A stretch of 6,129 nt of DNA from contig JALTZH010000029.1 of NCBI GenBank assembly GCA_027051265.1, positions 1 to 6,129 of the forward strand. The letters are read 5' to 3'. Source of the DNA: an archaeon (GTDB lineage Archaea; Hydrothermarchaeota; Hydrothermarchaeia; JALTZZ01; JALUTC01). The position numbers and the translations under genes were made by a program. This document shows, piece after piece, positions 1 through 6,129 of the stretch (position 1 is its first letter; each line of letters opens with the position of its first letter). The notes below the pieces were generated by a model. The model was not told where the DNA came from. It did not search any database and worked only from the letters and a program-made list of their open reading frames with translations.

Positions 1-36
1 TATAAAAAGAACTTAAAAATAATCTTTATTTTATTA

Positions 37-71
37 ACAATATAGATAAAATATTGTAACACGATATTGTA
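37..71. repeat. Cluster of three ATATTGT half-sites upstream of the agmatinase promoter
   Basis: ACAATAT (37-43) and ATATTGT (51-57) form a 7-bp inverted repeat around the 7-nt spacer AGATAAA. A second direct copy of ATATTGT lies at 64-70; with the next base, the direct copies match over ATATTGTA at 51-58 and 64-71, 13 bp apart. The cluster ends about 16 bp before the TATA-like box at 87-94, a place where archaeal activators, or repressors of a gene to the left, often bind. This is seen directly as sequence; a regulatory role is inference, and in DNA this AT-rich a chance match is possible. Confidence 0.35.
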
Positions 72-81
72 TAAGAAAAAA

Positions 82-94
82 GGGAATTTTAAAT
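82..94 (+). promoter_or_regulatory. Archaeal BRE/TATA promoter of the agmatinase gene
   Basis: A purine stretch GGGAA (82-86, BRE-like) is followed by TTTTAAAT (87-94, TATA-box-like). Transcription in archaea usually starts about 25 nt after the box centre, here near 115, which would leave a leader of roughly 20 nt before the ATG at 134. From 96 to the ATG there is no G or C, so there is no Shine-Dalgarno site. The same arrangement precedes the deoxyhypusine synthase gene. The promoter call follows from position and consensus. Confidence 0.5.
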
Positions 95-133
95 CTATTT
101 ATTTTTTATTTTTATTTATATTTTATAATTATT

Positions 134-961
134 ATGATTAAATTTCATAATTACCTATATGAAACGAAAAAGTTTGTAACATCTAAAGCTAGTGGCGATA
201 TATGTATTTTAGGAATACCTTTGGATTTAACACAAACATTTAGATTTGGATCAAAAGAGGGATGTGATTGTATAAGATATTATTCTGAAAGTATTGAAGA
301 TTACAGTCCAATATTAAAGAGAGATCTATCAGATGTTAATTATGTAGATGTTGGTAACATATTATTACCTCAGAGTTTTAAAGCTTTAACGTTGATTGAA
401 AACGTTATATCATCATTGGCTAACGAATTTAAGAGATTTATATTTTTAGGTGGCGAACATCTGATAACACTTCCAATAGTTAAAGCGTTGAAAAATAAAT
501 ATAAAAACTTAACAGTTATACAGTTTGATGCTCATTTAGATTTAAGAGATGAATACATGGGGGAAAAATTGAGTCATGCAACAGTTATGAGAAGAATTCA
601 TGATCTAAATCTAAAGATATATCAATTTGGTATAAGAAGTGGTTCAAAGGAAGAATATGAATATGCTTATAAATATGGAACAATTGTTGATAATATTAAA
701 AATCTTAAAATAAACGATCCCGTATATATAACTATAGACATGGATTTTTTCGACCCCGCATATTGTCCAGGAGTAACAAATCCGGAACCATGCGGTTTTA
801 ATCCTAAAGATTTCTTAGAAATAATATATGATATAGATTTAAATTTAATCGGATTTGATATCGTTGAAATTGCACCTGTATACGATATATCTGGTATTAC
901 ATGTATAACAGCTGCAAAAATTGTTCGTGAAATGATCCTAAAATTTTTCTATGAAATTTAA
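134..961 (+). CDS. speB: Agmatinase / arginase-family ureohydrolase
   Basis: This is a 275-residue, manganese-type ureohydrolase, probably cytoplasmic. The likely reaction is agmatine to putrescine plus urea; in some archaea, such as Thermococcus, the family member instead acts on N1-aminopropylagmatine and gives spermidine. All six classic metal ligands are visible: His109 in GGEH (106-109), Asp132, His134 and Asp136 in DAHLD, and Asp202 and Asp204 in TIDMDFFDP. The substrate-side stretch PGVTNPEP (212-219) and the conserved Glu245 in DIVEIAP are also present. The first motif is GGEH rather than the common GGDH. Length is close to that of typical archaeal agmatinases, so the gene appears complete. 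The ATG at 134 is preferred because it follows the promoter at 82-94 at the same spacing as in the deoxyhypusine synthase gene. There is no signal peptide or membrane segment. Its last 24 bases overlap the end of the converging Nudix gene. The family is certain; the exact substrate (agmatine, aminopropylagmatine, less likely arginine or guanidinobutyrate) is not. Confidence 0.9.
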   Translation: MIKFHNYLYETKKFVTSKASGDICILGIPLDLTQTFRFGSKEGCDCIRYYSESIEDYSPILKRDLSDVNYVDVGNILLPQSFKALTLIENVISSLANEFKRFIFLGGEHLITLPIVKALKNKYKNLTVIQFDAHLDLRDEYMGEKLSHATVMRRIHDLNLKIYQFGIRSGSKEEYEYAYKYGTIVDNIKNLKINDPVYITIDMDFFDPAYCPGVTNPEPCGFNPKDFLEIIYDIDLNLIGFDIVEIAPVYDISGITCITAAKIVREMILKFFYEI

Positions 962-1468
962 AAAATATAATAAAGATGCAATAGTTTTTGAATCCCTTAT
1001 CAAGTTTCTTTTAATTAAATCTATTATTTTATCATATGTTAAATATACCAACTCTATTATCTCATCTTCATCACGTTTCTCTTCTCCAACGTATCTTAGA
1101 TTTTCAGCCAAGAACACATGAGTTATTTCGTTGCTATAACCTGGAGCTATATACATTTCAAATATCTTTTTAACTGTTCCTGCAGAAAAACCTGTTTCTT
1201 CAACAAGTTCTCTTTTAGCACAATCTTCTGGTGTTTCATCCTCGTTTATCGTTCCTGCTGGTAATTCGTATATGAATTTTCTCAACGTATATCTATATTG
1301 TTTTAGCAGAATTATTTTGTCATTAATTTTAGGTATTATAATAACAGAACCTGGATGTTTTACATATTTTTTCTTTAAGATTTTACCATTTGGAAGCTTT
1401 ATGAATTCTTCAACGACTTTAAAATTGAAAAGATTAAAAAAAATTTTATTATAAATTAAAGGAATCAT
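938..1468 (-). CDS. Nudix hydrolase, ADP-ribose pyrophosphatase type
   Basis: This 176-residue protein probably splits ADP-ribose (or a similar nucleoside diphosphate sugar) into AMP and ribose 5-phosphate with Mg2+, a clean-up role in the cytoplasm. The Nudix box is perfect: Gly72, then Glu78, then REL (86-88), EE (90-91) and GF (93-94), fitting G-x5-E-x7-REU-x-EE-x-GU. A proline (Pro109, in APGYSNE) lies 15 residues after the box, the position that marks ADP-ribose pyrophosphatases within the superfamily. QYRY (57-60) and YELPAG (67-72) are also typical of that group, and the length is normal. The ATG overlaps the leuS stop codon as ATGA (1465-1468), which suggests translational coupling. 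The bases GAGG just before the ATG look like a Shine-Dalgarno sequence but sit only 2 nt away. It is the last gene of the minus-strand run. The Nudix assignment is secure; ADP-ribose as substrate is a family-based inference. Confidence 0.9.
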   Translation of the reverse strand: MIPLIYNKIFFNLFNFKVVEEFIKLPNGKILKKKYVKHPGSVIIIPKINDKIILLKQYRYTLRKFIYELPAGTINEDETPEDCAKRELVEETGFSAGTVKKIFEMYIAPGYSNEITHVFLAENLRYVGEEKRDEDEIIELVYLTYDKIIDLIKRNLIRDSKTIASLLYFLNFIEKF

Positions 1469-4320
1469 TCCTCTATATATATCGCTGGTTTTAATGGAAT
1501 CGAAAGATGTTTCTTCTTCATAGGATCATATGCATCTTCATCTTCCTCGTATATTATTACTTCGCAGTTAAATTCTTTTTCAATGAAAGTTTTAGCATCC
1601 AATAACAATCGTTTCTCATCAATATATACGATATTTTCTCTAACTTTTGATACATCTTTAAGAATATTCTGTAAGAAGTTTATAGTTCTTTTTATATTTT
1701 TAACTTCATGTTTGATTTCCTCTATTAAATTTTTTAACTTAATCTCTTCTTTGTTTTTTAATTTTTCAGCAATTTTTAAGTATGCGATCCATTTATCACG
1801 GCTTGCTGTGTATATATAAATTTTTTTAGGCTTAAGATTTTTAAACTCTATAATCTCTCTAATATCAGTTACTAATCTTTCCAGCATTTCCTCAAATATC
1901 AATGCTTCGTTTGAGATTTTATTACGATCATAATCCGGTATTCTTTCTAAGGATATGAAGCTTGATTTCCCTATTCTATACCATAATTCTTCTGTTAATG
2001 CAGGAATATATGGTGTAAGTAATTTTAACCATATCTCAATAGCTTCCCTTAACACTTTTATATTGGGTTTATCTCTCTTTAAATACCATCTGATATCATT
2101 CCATATTTCATATAGCGCAACAAGTAAAGCTGATCTCGTTCTTAAATTTTCGATATGTTCCTCATAATTTTTTATATGTTCTTGAATTCTACTGATTAAC
2201 CATTTATCTATTATCTTAATATCTGTTCTAAATTCATCCACGTTATAATATTTTAAGACAAAGTTGAAGAAATCTTTTAGTTTCTTTTCAATATCTTTGG
2301 CAAAATCATATCTAAAATCTGGATCCTTTAATCCTTCAGCAAGCAACATTAAACTTGCTCTTGTTACACTTGCACCAAATTCTTCTAACATTTTCTTTAT
2401 AGTTATAAAGTTACCAAGCTTTTTACTCATCTTTTTTCCTTCGATAAAAATCATTCCATTGACTCCTATTGTTCTAGGAAGCTTATTTGGAAATAAAGCA
2501 ACATGATGAAATATATAAAATGTGAGATGATTTGGAATCAATTCTTTTGCAGATATTCTTAAATCTACTGGATAATAATAATCGAACTCTCTTCTCATCT
2601 CTTCAATAACTTCCTCACTAATTCCAGTTGCTTTGGAAATATCTCTAACATTTCCTTTCCCGTAAAAGATATAATCAAACAATTCTTTTGTAAGTTGTTC
2701 AGGTTTGATGTTCTTTTCTTTTATCGTTTTTGAAATTGTATAAAATGCCATATATACTGTTGAATCACTCAATGTCTCAACAATCCATTCTTTATCCCAA
2801 GGTAATTTTGTTCCTAAACCTGTTCTTCTTGCACATGCTTTATCCTCTAACCAATCTATAACTTTAATAAACTCTTCTCTAGCTTCTTCTGGTAATATTC
2901 TTATATGCTTTAAAGCTTTTCTTACTTCCTCTTTCCATTTTTCATCGGAATATTTAAGAAACCATTGATCCTTTAGGATTTTAACCAAGCACTCCGTGTT
3001 GCATCTACATACAACTTCTTCTGGTAAATCATAGAACTTAAATGCAAAACCTCCGTTTATAAAATCTTCTACTATTTGTTTTTTAACATCCTTAACTACT
3101 TTGTTCGCATATTTTCCAGTTATCTCTTTTAATATTCCTTTATAAAATTCCTCCCTATAAATAATTGATGTTGCTTCCTCAAGTTTTTCATCCAGTTGAT
3201 TTTCAATTCCCATTTTTTCAACGATATCCTTTGCTGGTAGCTCAGAATACCCTTCCAATTTTATTAAAGAGATAGGTTTTATTCTTTCAACAATTTCTTT
3301 TGAAAGTTTATATTTTTTAAGTTTTTCCTCATCTTTAAGAAGATCTCTTAATGCAACATAATCATATGGAGCATGAGCTGGAACTGACATTACGACGGCT
3401 GTTGCTATGTTATCTTTTACAAAACTTGCTGGTAATACAATTACTTCCTGTTTAAATATGGGATGAATAGCTTCTTTTCCAATGTATTTCACACCTTTAA
3501 ATTCTTCTAGTATTTTAACGTTATCAAACTGTTCCTTAAATTTTTCAACTGCACGTTTTGCTATGATCATTTTTTTTCCGTTTAATGTTATTTTGACATA
3601 TTTAACATCTGGATTAAGCCATATGTTAGTTACACCAAAGAGAGTTTCAGGTCTAAGTGTAGCAGCTGCCAGAAAACAATCCTCATCTTTTAACTTGAAC
3701 AATAGGATTATAAACTCTACTGGTGAGACACCTTCTCCTCTTAATCTGTCATGATCTCCAGTTGGTGATTTACATCTCGGACACCAAACTACTGGATGTG
3801 TTCCCTTTCTTACAAAACCTAATTCTCTAAGTCTTAAATATTGCCATTCTATAAATTTACTAAACCATGGATCGAGATATGTTGTCGTGAACTCCCTCCT
3901 CCAGTCAATACTATGTCCCAACAATTTTAATACTCGTTTTGATTCATTTATATAGTATTTAGCCATATATACGGGATCAACAAACTTTTTGATTTCTTCT
4001 TCAGGTACTCCATCTACTTCTTTAAATATTCTATATTGTTCCATGTCGCCTCTCTTTAAACGCTCCGCAGCTCCTGCTATTGGTTCTCCAGTTAAATGCC
4101 ATGCCCATGGAAATAGAACGTTATAACCTTTCATGCGTTTATATCTAGCATATACATCCACCCTAGTTGAAGTAAAAGCATGTCCTATATGTAGAGGACC
4201 GTTCATGTATGGAAATGGAAAGGTTACAAAGATTTTAGCTCTATTATCAGGATCGCTCTCAAATATTCTACTACTAATCCATTTCTCAGCCCACTTTTTC
4301 TCAATTTCTTTAAAATCCAT
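1465..4320 (-). CDS. leuS: Leucyl-tRNA synthetase, archaeal/eukaryal type
   Basis: This 951-residue class I aminoacyl-tRNA synthetase charges tRNA-Leu with leucine using ATP. The Rossmann catalytic core begins with PYMNGPLHIGH, where HIGH is residues 44-47. Cysteine pairs near 180/183 (CPRC) and 438-444 (CRCNTEC) are possible zinc sites. The CP1 editing domain is inserted at roughly 200-425, with the threonine-rich stretch TLRPETLFGVTNIW (221-234) and SVPAHAPYD (312-320), whose Asp320 aligns with the editing-site aspartate of the family. Late core elements include LSDSTVYMAFYTI (517-529). The ATP-binding loop reads KMSKK (630-634), a variant of KMSKS. The helical anticodon-binding domain spans about 700-815, followed by the archaeal C-terminal extension to residue 951. 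Length matches archaeal LeuRS, so it is complete. It starts 18 nt after the stop of the stress-protein gene, with no Shine-Dalgarno site, and overlaps the Nudix gene by 4 nt. A further promoter inside the end of the upstream gene cannot be excluded. Confidence 0.98.
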   Translation of the reverse strand: MDFKEIEKKWAEKWISSRIFESDPDNRAKIFVTFPFPYMNGPLHIGHAFTSTRVDVYARYKRMKGYNVLFPWAWHLTGEPIAGAAERLKRGDMEQYRIFKEVDGVPEEEIKKFVDPVYMAKYYINESKRVLKLLGHSIDWRREFTTTYLDPWFSKFIEWQYLRLRELGFVRKGTHPVVWCPRCKSPTGDHDRLRGEGVSPVEFIILLFKLKDEDCFLAAATLRPETLFGVTNIWLNPDVKYVKITLNGKKMIIAKRAVEKFKEQFDNVKILEEFKGVKYIGKEAIHPIFKQEVIVLPASFVKDNIATAVVMSVPAHAPYDYVALRDLLKDEEKLKKYKLSKEIVERIKPISLIKLEGYSELPAKDIVEKMGIENQLDEKLEEATSIIYREEFYKGILKEITGKYANKVVKDVKKQIVEDFINGGFAFKFYDLPEEVVCRCNTECLVKILKDQWFLKYSDEKWKEEVRKALKHIRILPEEAREEFIKVIDWLEDKACARRTGLGTKLPWDKEWIVETLSDSTVYMAFYTISKTIKEKNIKPEQLTKELFDYIFYGKGNVRDISKATGISEEVIEEMRREFDYYYPVDLRISAKELIPNHLTFYIFHHVALFPNKLPRTIGVNGMIFIEGKKMSKKLGNFITIKKMLEEFGASVTRASLMLLAEGLKDPDFRYDFAKDIEKKLKDFFNFVLKYYNVDEFRTDIKIIDKWLISRIQEHIKNYEEHIENLRTRSALLVALYEIWNDIRWYLKRDKPNIKVLREAIEIWLKLLTPYIPALTEELWYRIGKSSFISLERIPDYDRNKISNEALIFEEMLERLVTDIREIIEFKNLKPKKIYIYTASRDKWIAYLKIAEKLKNKEEIKLKNLIEEIKHEVKNIKRTINFLQNILKDVSKVRENIVYIDEKRLLLDAKTFIEKEFNCEVIIYEEDEDAYDPMKKKHLSIPLKPAIYIEE

Positions 4321-4338
4321 AATTTATGTTAAGTAAAA

Positions 4339-5139
4339 TTATCTTACAAGAAGAACATTTGTGCTTGATTTTTTAAGGACATTTAAGGATATATGACCCA
4401 TTATAATCTTTTTTATTTTACTTAAGCCTCTAGGACCTAAGATTACGAGATCATATTTAGCACTTTCATTAATTATTGTATCAGAAACTCTTCCTCTTCT
4501 TAATTCTATTTTATAATTTTTAAAGGATAACTCTTTAAATATCTTTTCACCAGATTCTAGTGCGTGTTTTCTTTTTTCAACCTCGTTTTCATCTCTAGCA
4601 ACCGATAACAAAGTAATTTCGGCATTAAAAATCTTAGCAATTTTAGTAGAATATTCAACAGCTTTATTTGCATAGTGACTTCCATCCGTACAAACTAAAA
4701 ATTTTTTAAAATCACTCTCTCTCTTTATTGTTAAAACAGGTATTAAAGAATTTTCAGCAATAAGTTCTGCAGTTTCTATCTCATGAAAGCCACTTTGAAT
4801 TAACAAATCATGTCCTTGTTCAATCTCCTCTATATGATGTAATATATGTGATATATTATGTGAAAGGATTTTTGTATATTTTAACTCCAATTCAAGTTCT
4901 TTACTCAACATTTCATAAATAATTTTCACATTCTTACTAGGTTTTTTTTCGGTTTTTTTACTTAATGGAAATGGTTCAGAATGTCTTTTTAATTCTTCTG
5001 AAATAACATGAAGCAATGTAACATTTTTAGCATGAAGTTTTGATAATAGAGATTTTAACACTTTAAAAAATCTATTTAATTCCTGCCATTCTAATATCAA
5101 TATTAATACGTTCAGCGATTTTGGATTGCTTTGTAACAT
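4339..5139 (-). CDS. Tandem universal stress protein (UspA family) with a degenerate first domain
   Basis: This 266-residue cytoplasmic protein consists of two Usp-like halves. The second half (about 145-266) is a clear UspA domain: KKFLVCTDGS with Asp152 for ATP binding, TLLSV (177-181), DLVILGPRG (230-238), and a nucleotide loop beginning G235-x2-G238, with nine residues before Gly248. The residue after Gly248 is His249 rather than the usual Ser or Thr, so ATP binding is likely but not certain. The first half (about 8-140) follows the same fold pattern: LNVLILILEW, TLLHVI (41-46), then HDLLIQSGFHEIETAELIAE and IPVLTIKR. It has lost the acidic and glycine-loop residues, so it probably serves as a structural partner. 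Residues 47-75 form a lysine-rich linker; its codons include 8-T and 7-T runs on the + strand (4942-4949, 4953-4959). It is the first gene of the minus-strand run, divergent from deoxyhypusine synthase. A regulatory role in stress is likely, but the ligand and target are unknown. Confidence 0.85.
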   Translation of the reverse strand: MLQSNPKSLNVLILILEWQELNRFFKVLKSLLSKLHAKNVTLLHVISEELKRHSEPFPLSKKTEKKPSKNVKIIYEMLSKELELELKYTKILSHNISHILHHIEEIEQGHDLLIQSGFHEIETAELIAENSLIPVLTIKRESDFKKFLVCTDGSHYANKAVEYSTKIAKIFNAEITLLSVARDENEVEKRKHALESGEKIFKELSFKNYKIELRRGRVSDTIINESAKYDLVILGPRGLSKIKKIIMGHISLNVLKKSSTNVLLVR

Positions 5140-5241
5140 AAAATTATTATCGAAGATTAACGTATAGAGCCAAACATGAATTTTTTAGGAGAAAAATTTA
5201 AAGTGATTCACTTCATTGCATATTTTTATTTTTTATATTTT
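5140..5241. promoter_or_regulatory. Divergent intergenic promoter region between the stress-protein and deoxyhypusine synthase genes
   Basis: This 102-bp spacer separates two divergent start codons. On the minus strand, candidate TATA boxes for the stress-protein gene are CCTAAAAAATTC (around 5178-5189) and the reverse face of the TTTAAA at 5197-5202; neither is a strong match. I see no Shine-Dalgarno sequence for either gene. No inverted repeat strong enough to call an operator was found. Confidence 0.35.
5191..5203 (+). promoter_or_regulatory. Archaeal BRE/TATA promoter of deoxyhypusine synthase
   Basis: GAAAA (5191-5195, BRE-like) runs into ATTTAAAG (5196-5203, TATA-like). A start about 25 nt downstream would fall near 5225, giving a leader of about 17 nt before the ATG at 5242. 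Bases 5221-5241 contain only A and T. The TTTAAA core is 45 nt from the ATG, against 46 nt for the agmatinase gene. Confidence 0.5.
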
Positions 5242-6129
5242 ATGAAAATTAAAAGAGAAGATTTTTTCAAGGATAAAGTTAGAGTCTTAGATGTTGGTAC
5301 AACTGACGTTGTAAAACTATTGGAAGAAATGTCAGAAACAGCATTTCAAGGTAGAAAGTTAGGCGAGGCTTTTCTTCTCTGGAAAAAGATGCTCGAAGAG
5401 AATGAAAACGTTATTTTCATGGGTTTAGCAGGATCAATGGCAACAGCAGGTATGTGGAAATTAATATGTCAAACTATTAGATTTAGATATATTGATGTAC
5501 TAGTATCAACTGGTGCAAATATTTCAGAAGATATATATGCCGGTATGGGGTTTCCTTATGGAAGAGGATCACCAATGATAAACGATAGCATACTCTATGA
5601 ATTAGGAATAGATAGATTCTACGATACGTATGCGGATGAATATCTATACAGAGAGATGGAAAAAACAATTAAAGATTTTGCATTAACATTAAAAGAAGAT
5701 TACATTTATTCATCATCCGAATTTTTATATTTGTTTGGAAAGTATCTAAATGAACATGGAATATATTGTATAGCTACTGAGGCATATAAACAAAAGGTTC
5801 CAATATTTTCACCAGCTATTGTAGATTCAGCATATGGTGTTGCATTACTTCTAGCTAAAAAAGAAGGAAAACATATAAAGATTGATCATATAAAAGATTA
5901 TGAACAGATGGTTGAAATTTCCAAACGAATAAAAAATACAAGCGTAATTTATATAGGAGGAGGGGTTCCAAAGGATATGATAAATCTAGTCGCTGTTGCT
6001 GTTGAGTTGCTTAAAGCATATTATGAAAATTCAAACAAGAAAGAAAGGGATAAGATTTCCAAGCCACACAAATATGCGTTACAAATAACAACCGATTCTC
6101 CACAATGGGGTGGATTAAGTGGAGCAACT
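5242..6129 (+). CDS. dys: Deoxyhypusine synthase, 3' end cut by the window edge
   Basis: The visible 296 codons encode most of deoxyhypusine synthase. This NAD-dependent enzyme moves the 4-aminobutyl group of spermidine onto one lysine of translation factor aIF5A. Family landmarks in order are: GLAGSMATAG (61-70) and STGANISED (89-97) of the NAD-binding fold, FSPAIVDSAYG (189-199), IGGGVPKD (238-245), and ITTDSPQWGGLSGAT (282-296). In archaeal relatives the last stretch is followed within about ten residues by SWGK, which carries the catalytic lysine; that lies just beyond the window. The reading frame is open to the edge with no frameshift. The ATG at 5242 is chosen because it follows the promoter at 5191-5203 and gives a normal N-terminus. 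An in-frame ATG at 5176 would add 22 residues rich in Phe and Tyr but lies upstream of that promoter. Family membership is clear. Bacterial homologues of this family can make homospermidine instead, but in an archaeon the hypusine role is much more likely. Confidence 0.94.
   Translation, partial: MKIKREDFFKDKVRVLDVGTTDVVKLLEEMSETAFQGRKLGEAFLLWKKMLEENENVIFMGLAGSMATAGMWKLICQTIRFRYIDVLVSTGANISEDIYAGMGFPYGRGSPMINDSILYELGIDRFYDTYADEYLYREMEKTIKDFALTLKEDYIYSSSEFLYLFGKYLNEHGIYCIATEAYKQKVPIFSPAIVDSAYGVALLLAKKEGKHIKIDHIKDYEQMVEISKRIKNTSVIYIGGGVPKDMINLVAVAVELLKAYYENSNKKERDKISKPHKYALQITTDSPQWGGLSGAT

Noticed and set aside
1-133. Possible small gene or RNA in the left non-coding stretch
   Set aside because: No open frame of useful length, no GC-rich structured segment as expected of an RNA gene in an AT-rich archaeon; only the repeats and promoter could be supported.
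1272-1454. Open frame of 60 codons on the + strand opposite the Nudix gene
   Set aside because: It lies wholly antisense to a gene with a perfect Nudix box and has no recognisable family features.
1461-1471. Short palindrome GGAATCATTCC at the leuS-Nudix junction
   Set aside because: With a single central base it cannot form a useful hairpin, and it is explained by the codons on both sides of the start.
3482-3754. 90-codon and other + strand open frames opposite leuS
   Set aside because: All lie inside a full-length, motif-complete leucyl-tRNA synthetase; they are rich in Ser, Leu and Phe, as expected for the antisense of Lys- and Glu-rich coding sequence.
4942-4959. T runs in the stress-protein gene as a possible frameshift or terminator site
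   Set aside because: The reading frame continues intact on both sides and the runs are simply lysine codons on the other strand; there is no sign of a break.
5483-5668. 61-codon minus-strand open frame opposite deoxyhypusine synthase
   Set aside because: It is antisense to conserved deoxyhypusine synthase sequence, and its residue make-up (many His, Tyr, Leu) reflects the complement of that gene.

Overview
The window is about 6.1 kb of very AT-rich DNA from an archaeon. The case for Archaea rests on three points. There is a deoxyhypusine synthase of the archaeal form. There is a full-length leucyl-tRNA synthetase of the archaeal/eukaryal type. Promoters have a TTTAAA-like TATA box preceded by a purine-rich BRE-like stretch. 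Arginine codons are mostly AGA and coding is dense, which suits a low-GC, possibly thermophilic, archaeon. The exact lineage cannot be read from the sequence.

Layout: positions 1-133 are non-coding and hold a cluster of ATATTGT repeats followed by a TATA-box promoter. An agmatinase-family ureohydrolase (speB-like, + strand) follows, and its end overlaps the end of a converging gene by 24 bp. From about 5139 down to 938 the minus strand carries a compact three-gene run: a tandem universal stress protein, leucyl-tRNA synthetase (leuS) after an 18-nt gap, and an ADP-ribose-pyrophosphatase-like Nudix hydrolase that overlaps leuS by 4 nt (ATGA). Positions 5140-5241 form a divergent promoter region. 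Deoxyhypusine synthase then begins on the + strand and runs off the right edge after 296 codons, just before its expected catalytic-lysine motif.

The two + strand genes at the ends belong to one pathway. The ureohydrolase makes putrescine (or spermidine directly from aminopropylagmatine), and deoxyhypusine synthase uses spermidine to modify a lysine of translation factor aIF5A. Their upstream regions are built alike: a TTTAAA core 45-46 nt before the ATG, followed by a leader with no G or C. The minus-strand run between them combines translation (LeuRS), nucleotide clean-up (Nudix) and stress response (Usp). I see no mobile element, CRISPR array, RNA gene or defence system. The window looks like ordinary archaeal housekeeping DNA, and the findings are details rather than a new system.
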